Assembly: GCF_000473225.1 (NCBI RefSeq)
Contig: NZ_KI421509.1
Location: 3,180,868-3,244,867, forward strand
DNA from: Sedimentitalea nanhaiensis DSM 24252
GTDB taxonomy: Bacteria; Pseudomonadota; Alphaproteobacteria; Rhodobacterales; Rhodobacteraceae
Direction: 5' to 3'
Length of the DNA stretch: 64,000 nt
Below the pieces are notes generated by a model. It did not search any database and was not told the origin of the DNA. It saw only the letters and a list, made by a program, of their open reading frames with translations. Within the stretch, counting starts at the first letter, position 1; the number at the start of each line of letters is the position of its first letter. Made by a program: the position numbers and the translations under genes. Shown here piece after piece: positions 9,271 through 17,946 of the stretch.

Positions 9271-11210
9271 GCGCGGTCGCTTGCCGGGGCGGCGATGCCG
9301 GGGTAATCGCGATGCAGCTGTTCCTGCTGGGCCCGGATCTTGCCGCGATCGCCTTTTGGATAGGCGGTCAGCGGCGGCGTGCCGTCGTACAACGCTTGCA
9401 ACAGCAGGTCCCGTGCGATCGGCGCTGCGGCTGTCGAGCCCCCACCGCCGTGTTCCACCACCACCGAGACCGCATATTTCGGTTTGTCAAAGGGCGCAAA
9501 GCAAACGAACAGTGCGTGGTCGCGCCGTTCCCAGGGCAGGTCGCGGTTGTTGATGACGCCGGCGGCGCGCTCGGCCTTGGTGATGTTGCGCACCTGGCTG
9601 GTGCCGGTCTTGCCGGCCATGCGGAATTCCTCGGCGATGATGCGGCTGCGATAGGCGGTGCCGCGCCGATCGTTGCTGACGTCATACATGCCGCGCCGGA
9701 CCTGGCGCAGGTTGTTTTCGTTCAGCCCCATGGGATCTCCCGCGCCGCTGGGTTGTTCGACGCCGTTGATCGATTTCACCAACCGCGGCGTGACGGCACG
9801 GCCGGTGGCAATGCGCGCAGACATGACCGCCAGCTGCAGTGGCGAAGCCAGCATAAAACCCTGACCGATCGACGAGTTGGCGGTGTCGCCGACGCGCCAG
9901 ACATCGTCATGCACCCGTTGCTTCCAGGCGCGATCGGGTGCCAGGCCTTCGGCGACGGCGGACATCGGCAGGTCGTGCCGCACGCCCAAGCCAAGGCGTT
10001 TTGCCATTTCCGAGATCTTGTCGATTCCGACCTTGAGCGCCACATCGTAATAATAGACATCGCAGCTGCGTTTGAGCGATGCATTCAGGTTGACGTGGCC
10101 ATGGCCGCCGCGTTTCCAACAGTGAAAGCGGCGTCCCGAAACCTCGAGGTAACCGGGGCACCAGACGGTGTCGCCCGCGCCAATCAACCCCGCCTCGAGC
10201 GCGGCAAGACCGGTCACCATCTTGAAGGTCGACCCGGGTGGGTAGGTGCCCTGGACCGACTTGTTTGCCAGCGGGCGGTAGGGATTGGTGGTCAGGCCGC
10301 GATAATCCGCGACCGAGATGCCGCGTACGAACAGGTTTGGGTCAAAGCTGGGTGATGAGCAAATCGCCCGCAAATCGCCGGTTTCGCAATCGATGATCAC
10401 GGCGGCGGCGCTTTCACTGCCCAGGCGGGCCTGCACATAGCCTTGCAGATCGGCATCGACCGACAATTGCAGATCCGCGCCTGACTGACCCTCGCGCCGG
10501 TCCAGTTCGCGCATGATGCGCCCGGTCGCGTTGACCTCGACCCGCTTGGCCCCGGCCTTGCCGCGCAAAACGTCCTCGCGCTTGGCTTCAAGGCCGACCT
10601 TGCCGATCTGGAATCGCGGAATGCGCAGCACCGGTTCGGGATCGGCGATCTGGCCCAGGTCATAATCGCTGACCGGCCCGACATAGCCGACCACATGCGC
10701 CAGATCCGCGCCCTGCGGATAGTCGCGGGTCAGGCCGACCTCGGGAGTAATGCCGGGCAGTGCGGGGGCATTGACGGCAACCTTGCTGATTTCGTTCCAG
10801 GTGACCTGATCGGCCAGGGTGATCGGCAGAAACGGCGGGCTGCGACGCATTTCGGTCATCGCCCGGTTCAGATCTTCTTCGTCCAGTTTGACCAGCCGTG
10901 ACAGGTCGGCGATCACCTTTTCGACGTCACCGGCGTCTTCCCGTACGATGATGATGCGATAGCTGGGCGAGTTTTGCGCGATAACCTTGCCGTTGCGGTC
11001 GAACAGCTCGCCCCGCGCGGGTGGGATCAGGCGGATGTTGATGCGGTTTTCTTCGGCCAGCAGACGAAACTGGTCGGCCTGCTCGACCTGCATATAGCGC
11101 ATCCGCATGCCCAACGTGCCGACCACGCCGAGCTGTGCCGCGCCCAGAATCAGCGTACGGCGGGTCAGCTTGCGGTGGATGCTGTCCAGCTCTTTCGGGT
11201 TTCGTTTCAT
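9267..11210 (-). CDS. mrdA: Penicillin-binding protein 2 (elongasome transpeptidase)
   Basis: 647 residues from ATG 11210. There is one N-terminal membrane segment (about 18-35), a pedestal region (PPARGELFDRNG, then the PBP dimerisation domain) and a C-terminal transpeptidase domain with the active-site GSTFK (Ser327, Lys330), SCDVYYYDVA as the SxN-type motif and KTGTS. This is the class B PBP that crosslinks peptidoglycan during side-wall growth, working with RodA and MreC. The open frame extends 129 codons upstream through mreD in another frame; the ATG overlapping the mreD stop is the real start. Alternative name pbpA. Confidence 0.96.
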   Translation of the reverse strand: MKRNPKELDSIHRKLTRRTLILGAAQLGVVGTLGMRMRYMQVEQADQFRLLAEENRINIRLIPPARGELFDRNGKVIAQNSPSYRIIIVREDAGDVEKVIADLSRLVKLDEEDLNRAMTEMRRSPPFLPITLADQVTWNEISKVAVNAPALPGITPEVGLTRDYPQGADLAHVVGYVGPVSDYDLGQIADPEPVLRIPRFQIGKVGLEAKREDVLRGKAGAKRVEVNATGRIMRELDRREGQSGADLQLSVDADLQGYVQARLGSESAAAVIIDCETGDLRAICSSPSFDPNLFVRGISVADYRGLTTNPYRPLANKSVQGTYPPGSTFKMVTGLAALEAGLIGAGDTVWCPGYLEVSGRRFHCWKRGGHGHVNLNASLKRSCDVYYYDVALKVGIDKISEMAKRLGLGVRHDLPMSAVAEGLAPDRAWKQRVHDDVWRVGDTANSSIGQGFMLASPLQLAVMSARIATGRAVTPRLVKSINGVEQPSGAGDPMGLNENNLRQVRRGMYDVSNDRRGTAYRSRIIAEEFRMAGKTGTSQVRNITKAERAAGVINNRDLPWERRDHALFVCFAPFDKPKYAVSVVVEHGGGGSTAAAPIARDLLLQALYDGTPPLTAYPKGDRGKIRAQQEQLHRDYPGIAAPASDRA

Positions 11211-11746
11211 CCGCGCGCTCCAAAGACTTCGGCGTCGCCGGGCGACAATCTGCGCACGCCCATCAGGGTTTGCGTCACAAATACCACCAGCGGGTATACC
11301 ACCATGGTCAGCACCATCTGGATCAGGTTGAGCGCCAGCGGGGCCTGCTGCACCAATGTGAGGGTTAGGACCAACCGATACAACAGCGTGATTGCGGCGA
11401 TAACGAAACAGACCGAAATCCATTCCCCCACAAAGCTGGCCTCGCTCAGCCCGGCGGCCTGGTTCTTGAGGTATTCGCTTCCCAGCACCACCAGAAGGGC
11501 AAGCAGGCCGGGGGGGCGTTGGAACAGCAGGTCGGCCAACAGCATCACACCGGCCAGCAAGAACGCTGGAACATAGTCCGGCCTGCGCATGATCCATGCG
11601 AACCCAAAGGCGATCAACAGGTCCGGCGGTGCCCAGCGACGCGGCTGCGTGTCCAGCGGCAACAGATGAAAGAACATGATCGCCAGCGCCAGACCCAGGA
11701 ACCAGATGCGCATGGACCAGATATGGGGCACCGACAGCTTACCCAT
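11207..11746 (-). CDS. mreD: Rod shape-determining protein MreD
   Basis: 179 residues from ATG 11746, with about five hydrophobic segments and little soluble sequence, as in MreD. The sequence RRWAPPDLLIAFGFAWIMRRPDYVP and a basic, short tail fit the alphaproteobacterial form. MreD is a poorly understood membrane partner of MreC in the elongasome. A GTG at 11755 is an alternative start; ATG is preferred because AGGTGG lies at good distance. Its start lies within the mreC stop region, and its stop overlaps mrdA. Confidence 0.85.
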   Translation of the reverse strand: MGKLSVPHIWSMRIWFLGLALAIMFFHLLPLDTQPRRWAPPDLLIAFGFAWIMRRPDYVPAFLLAGVMLLADLLFQRPPGLLALLVVLGSEYLKNQAAGLSEASFVGEWISVCFVIAAITLLYRLVLTLTLVQQAPLALNLIQMVLTMVVYPLVVFVTQTLMGVRRLSPGDAEVFGARG

Positions 11747-12650
11747 CCGCGCCACCTGTGGGTTGTTTGGGGCCGATCAAACTGGGCGGCGCGCCATCGC
11801 TGACAATTCCGCCTGGATCGGCAATGCCCTCGGCACCGTGATGGCGCAGCACCCGCAGGAATTCGAGCCGCTCGTAATCCGCAGCCAGACGTACCCGCAG
11901 CCGACCGGAAGGGTCGGCTGCGACCTGGCCAATCAGCAATCCGGGGGGGAAAACGCCGCCATCGCCTGAACTGACCACCCGGTCGCCGGGGCGCACCAGA
12001 TCGGGGTTCTCGAGAAAGTCGATCACGGGCGCGGCGGAATTGTCACCCGCAATCAGCGCGCTTTGGCCCGAAGGCTGAATCAATGCGGGCACCGAACTGG
12101 CCGCGTCGGTCAGCAGAATCACCCGTGCGGTGGATTGACCGGTGCCCGAGATTCGCCCGACCAGCCCGATACCGTCCATTGCGGCCCATCCGTCGACAAT
12201 GCCGTCGCGCGCGCCCACGTTCAACAGCACCGATTGGCGAAAAGGCGAGCCGCTGTCGGCCATCACCACCCCGGTCACATAGGTCAGACGCGGGTCAAGA
12301 CGGACATGGTTCAGATCCAGCAGCCGGGCGTTTTCCTGCTCCAGCTGCAACGCCGCCTCTTTCCAGGCCTGCATCTGACGCAGTTCGCTGCGCAGTTCCC
12401 GGTTCTGTTCGGTCAGGCGCTGATAGCTCTGGAAATCGCGCACCAGATTGATTGCGCCCGTGACCGGCGCCATGGCCCAGCTCATGCCCGGCACGACCCG
12501 GTCGGTCACCTGAGCGCGAAACCGCTCGACGCGGGGGCTGTCGATGCGCCAGACCAGAAAGATTGCCAGCAGACACAGGCAAATCACCCCCAGCAGAAAG
12601 CGACGCAGGGGGCCAGCATAATCATCGCGGTGCGAACGGTCCTTGGCCAA
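11739..12650 (-). CDS. mreC: Rod shape-determining protein MreC
   Basis: 303 residues. A single membrane anchor at about 15-33 is followed by a coiled-coil stretch rich in Gln/Glu/Arg (about 70-105: LTEQNRELRSELRQMQ) and a periplasmic beta-domain (VTGVVMADSGSPFRQSVLLNVG, DGWAAMDGIGLVGRI). This is the MreC layout: a periplasmic scaffold that connects MreB to PBP2. The start is TTG at 12650, preceded by AGAGG; no ATG in a sensible place was found. The C-terminal end after VLRHHGAEGI is a short proline-poor tail. It is 61 bp downstream of mreB. Confidence 0.9.
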   Translation of the reverse strand: MAKDRSHRDDYAGPLRRFLLGVICLCLLAIFLVWRIDSPRVERFRAQVTDRVVPGMSWAMAPVTGAINLVRDFQSYQRLTEQNRELRSELRQMQAWKEAALQLEQENARLLDLNHVRLDPRLTYVTGVVMADSGSPFRQSVLLNVGARDGIVDGWAAMDGIGLVGRISGTGQSTARVILLTDAASSVPALIQPSGQSALIAGDNSAAPVIDFLENPDLVRPGDRVVSSGDGGVFPPGLLIGQVAADPSGRLRVRLAADYERLEFLRVLRHHGAEGIADPGGIVSDGAPPSLIGPKQPTGGADG

Positions 12651-12711
12651 TGGAACCTCTGCTACGGCGCGGTTTGACGCCGGTTGTTCACATTACTAAA
12701 GGGTGCGCGCC

Positions 12712-14068
<1,357 letters not shown>

Positions 14069-14644
14069 ATGAAGTCTGTTGTATTGGGGATTGTCGCCGC
14101 GTTAGGTCTGGCCTGCACCTCGGCACTGTCAGCCGCGCCGCTCAAGCTGAAACCTGCCAACCCGCAACCGAGCGGGCTCAAGAGCGGTCTGAACGTCAAA
14201 TACGGCTATGCGTCGGACAAGTTCAAATCGCTGCGACTTGCACATAGCATCTACAACTCGACTGCCAAACCGGGCAAGCCGTTGCGGGGGCTGGATTATC
14301 GCGATACCGAGTTTGGCGAAAACGCGCTGACGGCAACTGCGCCCTGGTATCTGGCGGCGCAGATCACCGGGTATTTCAAGATTGACGCGCCGGGGGTCTA
14401 TGACATCGAGTTCTTCGTCAATGACGGGCTTGAGGCCACGATTGGCGGTCAGCAGGTGGGGTACGCGGATGGCATCAATCCCTGCGAAGGCACGGTTGTG
14501 ACCCAGGTCGAAGCGCCGGTTGCCGGGTGGTACGACCTGAACCTGTTCTATTTCCAGAACGCCGGGACCGCTTGTCTGATGATGAAGATGGGCCCCGCCG
14601 GGAAGAAACGCCAGTGGGTGGCGAATTCGGCGTTCGGACGCTGA
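14069..14644 (+). CDS. Secreted protein with a PA14-like domain, function unknown
   Basis: 191 residues with a clear signal peptide (hydrophobic 4-18, cleavage near LSAAP). The mature part has GLNVKYGYASDKFKSL at its start and then ITGYFKIDAPGVYDIEFF, DGLEATIGGQQV and GWYDLNLFYFQNAGTACL, the alternating pattern of the PA14 beta-sandwich seen in carbohydrate-binding modules. Two cysteines (in INPCEG and GTACLM) could form a disulfide. PA14 domains usually bind glycans, but nothing here proves that. The gene is alone, with its own ribosome site, and is convergent with the binding-protein gene that follows. Confidence 0.6.
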   Translation: MKSVVLGIVAALGLACTSALSAAPLKLKPANPQPSGLKSGLNVKYGYASDKFKSLRLAHSIYNSTAKPGKPLRGLDYRDTEFGENALTATAPWYLAAQITGYFKIDAPGVYDIEFFVNDGLEATIGGQQVGYADGINPCEGTVVTQVEAPVAGWYDLNLFYFQNAGTACLMMKMGPAGKKRQWVANSAFGR

Positions 14645-14672
14645 ACGCCCGAACCCCAGGACTGTTTGGAGA

Positions 14673-15512
14673 TCAGCGCGCGGTAGGGGCCAGCAGATAC
14701 ATGGCCTGCAGGGCCGCGCCCGGTTTCGCGCCGGGCATCGCCTCGTCGAAAATCGCTCGCATACGGCCACTGGCATAGAGCTCGGACAGGGCAAAATCGA
14801 CCAGCAGACGGAAATCGGCGTCGCCGCGTGCCAGCGCCAGGCCTTGTTTCTCGATGGTCATGATTTCACTGGACATTTGCAGGGTTTCGGCCTTGCCACT
14901 GTTGGCTATCAGGCTGGCCAGAATCGACTGATCGGCGAAATAGGCGTCGATGTCCTTGGCCTCCAGCGCCGCAATTGCGGCGTCATGGTCGGCAAAGGTC
15001 ACGACGTCGGCCTGCATCCCGGTTTCTCCTAATGTGGTGTTCAGCGCCTCAAGCGTGGTGGTGGCATCGCGTGCGCCGAGCTTCTTGCCCGCCAGATCCG
15101 GAAAGCTACCGGATGCACCCTGAAGTTGCAGGATTGCCGTTCCGTCCACATAGATCGGGTCCGAGAAATCGACCGTCTCGCGCCGGGTCAATGTGATCGT
15201 GGACGCGCCACACAGAAGGTCGATCTCGCCGCTGGCGACCTTGTCGAACCGGTTGGAGGCATCGACCGGAACAAAGGACGCTTCGAGATCCGTCATCTGT
15301 AGCGAATTGGCGATGGCCTGACCGATGTGGACGCAGATCAACGGCGCATATCCCGCCGGATCGCCGTTGGCATTCTGATACGACAAGGGTGCGGCATCGA
15401 CGCGATAGCCGAAATGCACCTCGCCGGTTTCCTTGATCCGCTCCAGCGTCTGTGCCGAGGCGGGCAACGCAAACAAGGCCGCTGCCAGCAGCGGGTAAAT
15501 CGGGTTTCGCAT
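14673..15512 (-). CDS. Periplasmic amino-acid binding protein (family 3 solute-binding protein), orphan
   Basis: 279 residues with a signal peptide ending ALPASAQ. The SBP_bac_3 pattern follows: RIKETGEVHFGYRVDAAPLSY, GYAPLICVHIGQAI, VDASNRFDKVASGEIDLLCG, TLTRRETVDFSDPIY. This resembles glutamate/aspartate-binding GltI proteins. It should capture an amino acid for an ABC importer, but no permease or ATPase lies next to it; it may serve a transporter elsewhere or act in sensing. It is flanked by the unrelated PA14-like gene and the small Cas2-sized gene. Confidence 0.8.
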   Translation of the reverse strand: MRNPIYPLLAAALFALPASAQTLERIKETGEVHFGYRVDAAPLSYQNANGDPAGYAPLICVHIGQAIANSLQMTDLEASFVPVDASNRFDKVASGEIDLLCGASTITLTRRETVDFSDPIYVDGTAILQLQGASGSFPDLAGKKLGARDATTTLEALNTTLGETGMQADVVTFADHDAAIAALEAKDIDAYFADQSILASLIANSGKAETLQMSSEIMTIEKQGLALARGDADFRLLVDFALSELYASGRMRAIFDEAMPGAKPGAALQAMYLLAPTAR

Positions 15513-15608
15513 CGAATGTCCTCTCTGTGGGGTTCGGGCCAGCTTAGACTGCGCCGTCCCCGGCGCAATCCGAAATGTCGCGCGATGCCCGGTCCCCGAG
15601 AGAACGCG

Positions 15609-15920
15609 TCAGGAGTCCAGTTTGATCGGAGCCGGGGTCGGGAGAGGGTTGTGCTCGAGCCATTCGTTGGTTCCCGGATAGGCGTGCAGGAAATACGAGT
15701 TTTCGGTGTCGAGCCGCGCTGCAAAGATGCGGTCGGTCTCTTCCAGAAGGGCTTTGAGGTGCTCAACCAGAGCTTTGGCGCTGCCGGTTTTCACATTGAC
15801 CAGACAGGCGTTGTTCATGATGCGATGCGCCCGTATCTTGTTCAGCTCTTCGACAAATTTCGGATAGTGTTCGTATCCATCGTCGTGGTTGATATCGAAA
15901 GTTACAAAGAAAAAAGCCAT
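15609..15920 (-). CDS. Small conserved protein of Cas2/VapD-like size and N-terminal pattern
   Basis: 103 residues. The start MAFFFVTFDINH is a beta-strand ending in an Asp, as in the first strand of Cas2 and VapD ferredoxin-like folds. KFVEELNKIRAHRIMNNACLVNVKTGS then fits helix-strand, and RIFAARLDTENSYFLH a further strand. Cas2 proteins are this size and have the conserved Asp at the end of strand 1. There is no Cas1 or CRISPR repeat nearby, so a CRISPR role is unlikely; similar orphan proteins are known but uncharacterised. The family call rests on pattern only and could be wrong. An AT-rich stretch (about 15921-15980) precedes it, unlike the surrounding sequence. Confidence 0.55.
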   Translation of the reverse strand: MAFFFVTFDINHDDGYEHYPKFVEELNKIRAHRIMNNACLVNVKTGSAKALVEHLKALLEETDRIFAARLDTENSYFLHAYPGTNEWLEHNPLPTPAPIKLDS

Positions 15921-16087
15921 TCGTTAATCCTTTCTTAAGTGCCGTTCACAATTGCACGCCAAAAAGGATAAACATAAATTGTGCATCGGGGCAATCGGAG
16001 GGTCCGGAACCCGCCGCGTGACGTAACAATTGCGCGGTTCTGCCAATATAGTTGCCCCGCCCAGTCCAATCGCGCTCTGGCACGGGG

Positions 16088-16117
16088 GGTCCGGGCGTGT
16101 CACATCCCGCCCGGACC
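16088..16117. terminator. Hairpin downstream of leuA, possible terminator
   Basis: A perfect 10-bp stem, GGTCCGGGCG at 16088-16097 with CGCCCGGACC at 16108-16117, sits 14 bp past the leuA stop. Read on the minus strand it is followed by CCCCCG rather than a T-run, so it would be a weak or Rho-assisted terminator. Confidence 0.5.
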
Positions 16118-16130
16118 TTTGGGTCTGGCC

Positions 16131-17705
16131 TCAGCTGACGTCTTTCCAGTTGATTTCGCGCGTGTCGCTGCCGGGGGCGGATTTCGCCCGCCGCACGATC
16201 AGCCGGTTCAGCGCGTTGACATAGGCCTTGGCGCTGGCGACGACGGTATCGGTATCGGCGGACTGGCCGGTGACGATGCGCCCGTCCTCTTCCATCCGAA
16301 CGGACACGGTGGCCTGGGCGTCGGTGCCCTCGGTCACGGCGTGCACCTGATAGAGCTGCAATTGCGCGTCATGCGGGAACAGTGCCTTGACCGCGTTGAA
16401 CGTGGCATCGACCGGACCGTCGCCGGTCTGTGTGGTCGAGTGCTCGACCCCGTCGATCGCCATCACCAGATCGGCTTTTTGCGGGCCATCCGTGCCGCAG
16501 ACCACGGCCAGCGACTTGATCTTGAGCCTGTCGTTTTCGGGGTCTTCGCCCACCCGCATCAGCGCGACGAGATCGTCGTCATAGACCTCTTTCTTGCGAT
16601 CCGCGAGTTCCTTGAAGCGCACGAACACGTCTTTGAGCTGGTTGTCGCCCAACTCAAATCCCAGATCCGACAGCTTGGCGCGCAGCGCGGCGCGGCCCGA
16701 ATGTTTGCCCATCACAAGATTGGTATCCGAAAGCCCCACGTCCGACGGACGCATGATTTCGAAGTTCTCGGGGTTTTTCAGCATCCCGTCCTGATGGATA
16801 CCGCTTTCGTGGGCAAAGGCATTCTTGCCGACGATGGCCTTGTTGAACTGCACGGGAAAACCGCTGACCGTGGCGACGCGGCGGCTGATGTTCATGATCT
16901 TGGTGGTGTCGACCCCGGTGCGCCAGGGCATGATGTCGTGACGGACCTTGAGCGCCATCACCACCTCTTCCAGCGCGGTGTTGCCGGCGCGTTCGCCCAG
17001 CCCGTTGATCGTGCATTCGATCTGACGTGCACCCCCGGCCACAGCCGCCAGGCTGTTGGCGGTCGCCATGCCCAGATCGTTGTGGCAATGGGTGGCAAAG
17101 ATCACGTCTTCGGCCCCCGGCACCTCGGCGATCAGCCGTCGGATCAGTTCGGCGGATTCCACCGGGGCGGTGTAACCCACGGTATCGGGGATGTTGATGG
17201 TGCTGGCTCCGGCCTTGATCGCGATTTCGACGACCCGGCAGAGATAGTCCCATTCGGTGCGGGTGGCATCCATAGGCGACCACTGCACATTGTCGCACAG
17301 GTTGCGCGCATGGGTCACGGTTTCATGGATGCGGTCGGCCATTTCGTCCATCGTGAGGTTGGGAATGGCGCGATGCAGCGGCGAAGTGCCGATAAATGTG
17401 TGGATGCGCGGCCGCCCGGCGTGCTGAATCGCTTCCCAGCAGCGGTCGATATCGGTCAGGTTGGCGCGTGCGAGACCGCAGATCACGCTGTTTCGGGCGT
17501 TTTTGGCGATGTCCGATACCGCCTTGAAATCGCCTTCGGAGGCGATGGGAAAGCCGGCCTCGATGATATCCACGCCCATATCGTCCAGCAGGCCGGCGAT
17601 TTCGAGCTTTTCATCGTGGGTCATGGTCGCGCCCGGGCTTTGCTCGCCGTCACGCAGTGTGGTGTCGAAGATCCATACGCGATCTTTGTCGGTGGTCTGT
17701 GTCAT
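16131..17705 (-). CDS. leuA: 2-isopropylmalate synthase
   Basis: 524 residues, the length of the bacterial LeuA with its C-terminal regulatory domain. The catalytic barrel has FDTTLRDGEQSPG, DIIEAGFPIASEGD, the metal motif HCHNDLGMATAN, GLGERAGNTALEEVV and SGIHQDGMLKNPE. The C-terminal leucine-binding domain covers roughly residues 390-510. It condenses acetyl-CoA with 2-oxoisovalerate, the first committed step of leucine synthesis, and is normally feedback inhibited by leucine. A leucine-rich leader peptide and a hairpin lie immediately upstream, so transcription is probably also controlled by attenuation. Confidence 0.97.
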   Translation of the reverse strand: MTQTTDKDRVWIFDTTLRDGEQSPGATMTHDEKLEIAGLLDDMGVDIIEAGFPIASEGDFKAVSDIAKNARNSVICGLARANLTDIDRCWEAIQHAGRPRIHTFIGTSPLHRAIPNLTMDEMADRIHETVTHARNLCDNVQWSPMDATRTEWDYLCRVVEIAIKAGASTINIPDTVGYTAPVESAELIRRLIAEVPGAEDVIFATHCHNDLGMATANSLAAVAGGARQIECTINGLGERAGNTALEEVVMALKVRHDIMPWRTGVDTTKIMNISRRVATVSGFPVQFNKAIVGKNAFAHESGIHQDGMLKNPENFEIMRPSDVGLSDTNLVMGKHSGRAALRAKLSDLGFELGDNQLKDVFVRFKELADRKKEVYDDDLVALMRVGEDPENDRLKIKSLAVVCGTDGPQKADLVMAIDGVEHSTTQTGDGPVDATFNAVKALFPHDAQLQLYQVHAVTEGTDAQATVSVRMEEDGRIVTGQSADTDTVVASAKAYVNALNRLIVRRAKSAPGSDTREINWKDVS

Positions 17706-17754
17706 GTCGGGTTCTTTCGTATCTGTCCTAAGGCCAATGGCGCGCGGGCTGCAT

Positions 17755-17790
17755 CCTCTGAGCGGGCGCGCCGAATGGCACGCTCAGAGG
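17755..17790 (-). promoter_or_regulatory. Perfect stem-loop in the leuA leader, candidate attenuator element
   Basis: CCTCTGAGCG (17781-17790 read on the minus strand) and CGCTCAGAGG (17755-17764) form a perfect 10-bp stem around a 16-nt loop. The 5' arm contains the stop codon of the leader peptide, so a ribosome that reaches the stop would cover the arm, while one stalled at the leucine codons would not. No U-run follows the 3' arm, so the element may be an anti-terminator or a translational switch rather than the terminator itself. Confidence 0.6.
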
Positions 17791-17867
17791 CGCGTTAGGA
17801 TCAGTAGGCCGCGCAGCGACGCGCCACAGGTGGCGGTCGGCATAGGGATATGTGCGGCATTGGTCAT
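17784..17867 (-). CDS. leuL: leu operon leader peptide
   Basis: A 27-codon frame from ATG 17867 to TGA 17784, too short for usual gene finders. It ends GLLILTRL, that is Leu-Leu-Ile-Leu then Leu as last residue. The codons are CTA CTG ATC CTA ACG CGC CTC; CTA is rare in this G+C-rich DNA, where almost all leucine codons are CTG or CTC, so two CTA codons in four are striking. The stop codon lies in the 5' arm of a perfect hairpin, and leuA starts about 80 bp further on. This is the arrangement of ribosome-mediated attenuation: leucine starvation stalls the ribosome at the leucine codons and changes the RNA fold. No strong SD was identified. Confidence 0.75.
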   Translation of the reverse strand: MTNAAHIPMPTATCGASLRGLLILTRL

Positions 17868-17946
17868 GGAGTCAGCTTATATCGCGATGATCAGAAATGG
17901 GAAGGCCGAATTTTGCCGATTGGTCCGCCCCAGGATAGCGCGCGGT

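Noticed and set aside
11211-11597. N-terminal extension of PBP2 upstream of ATG 11210
   Set aside because: The region is mreD in another frame, and the extension lacks similarity to PBP2.
15609-15920. Calling this gene cas2
   Set aside because: No cas1 or repeats nearby and only pattern-level similarity; kept as a Cas2-like-size unknown.
15981-17798. 605-codon frame opposite leuA
   Set aside because: Antisense shadow of leuA; leuA has all catalytic motifs.
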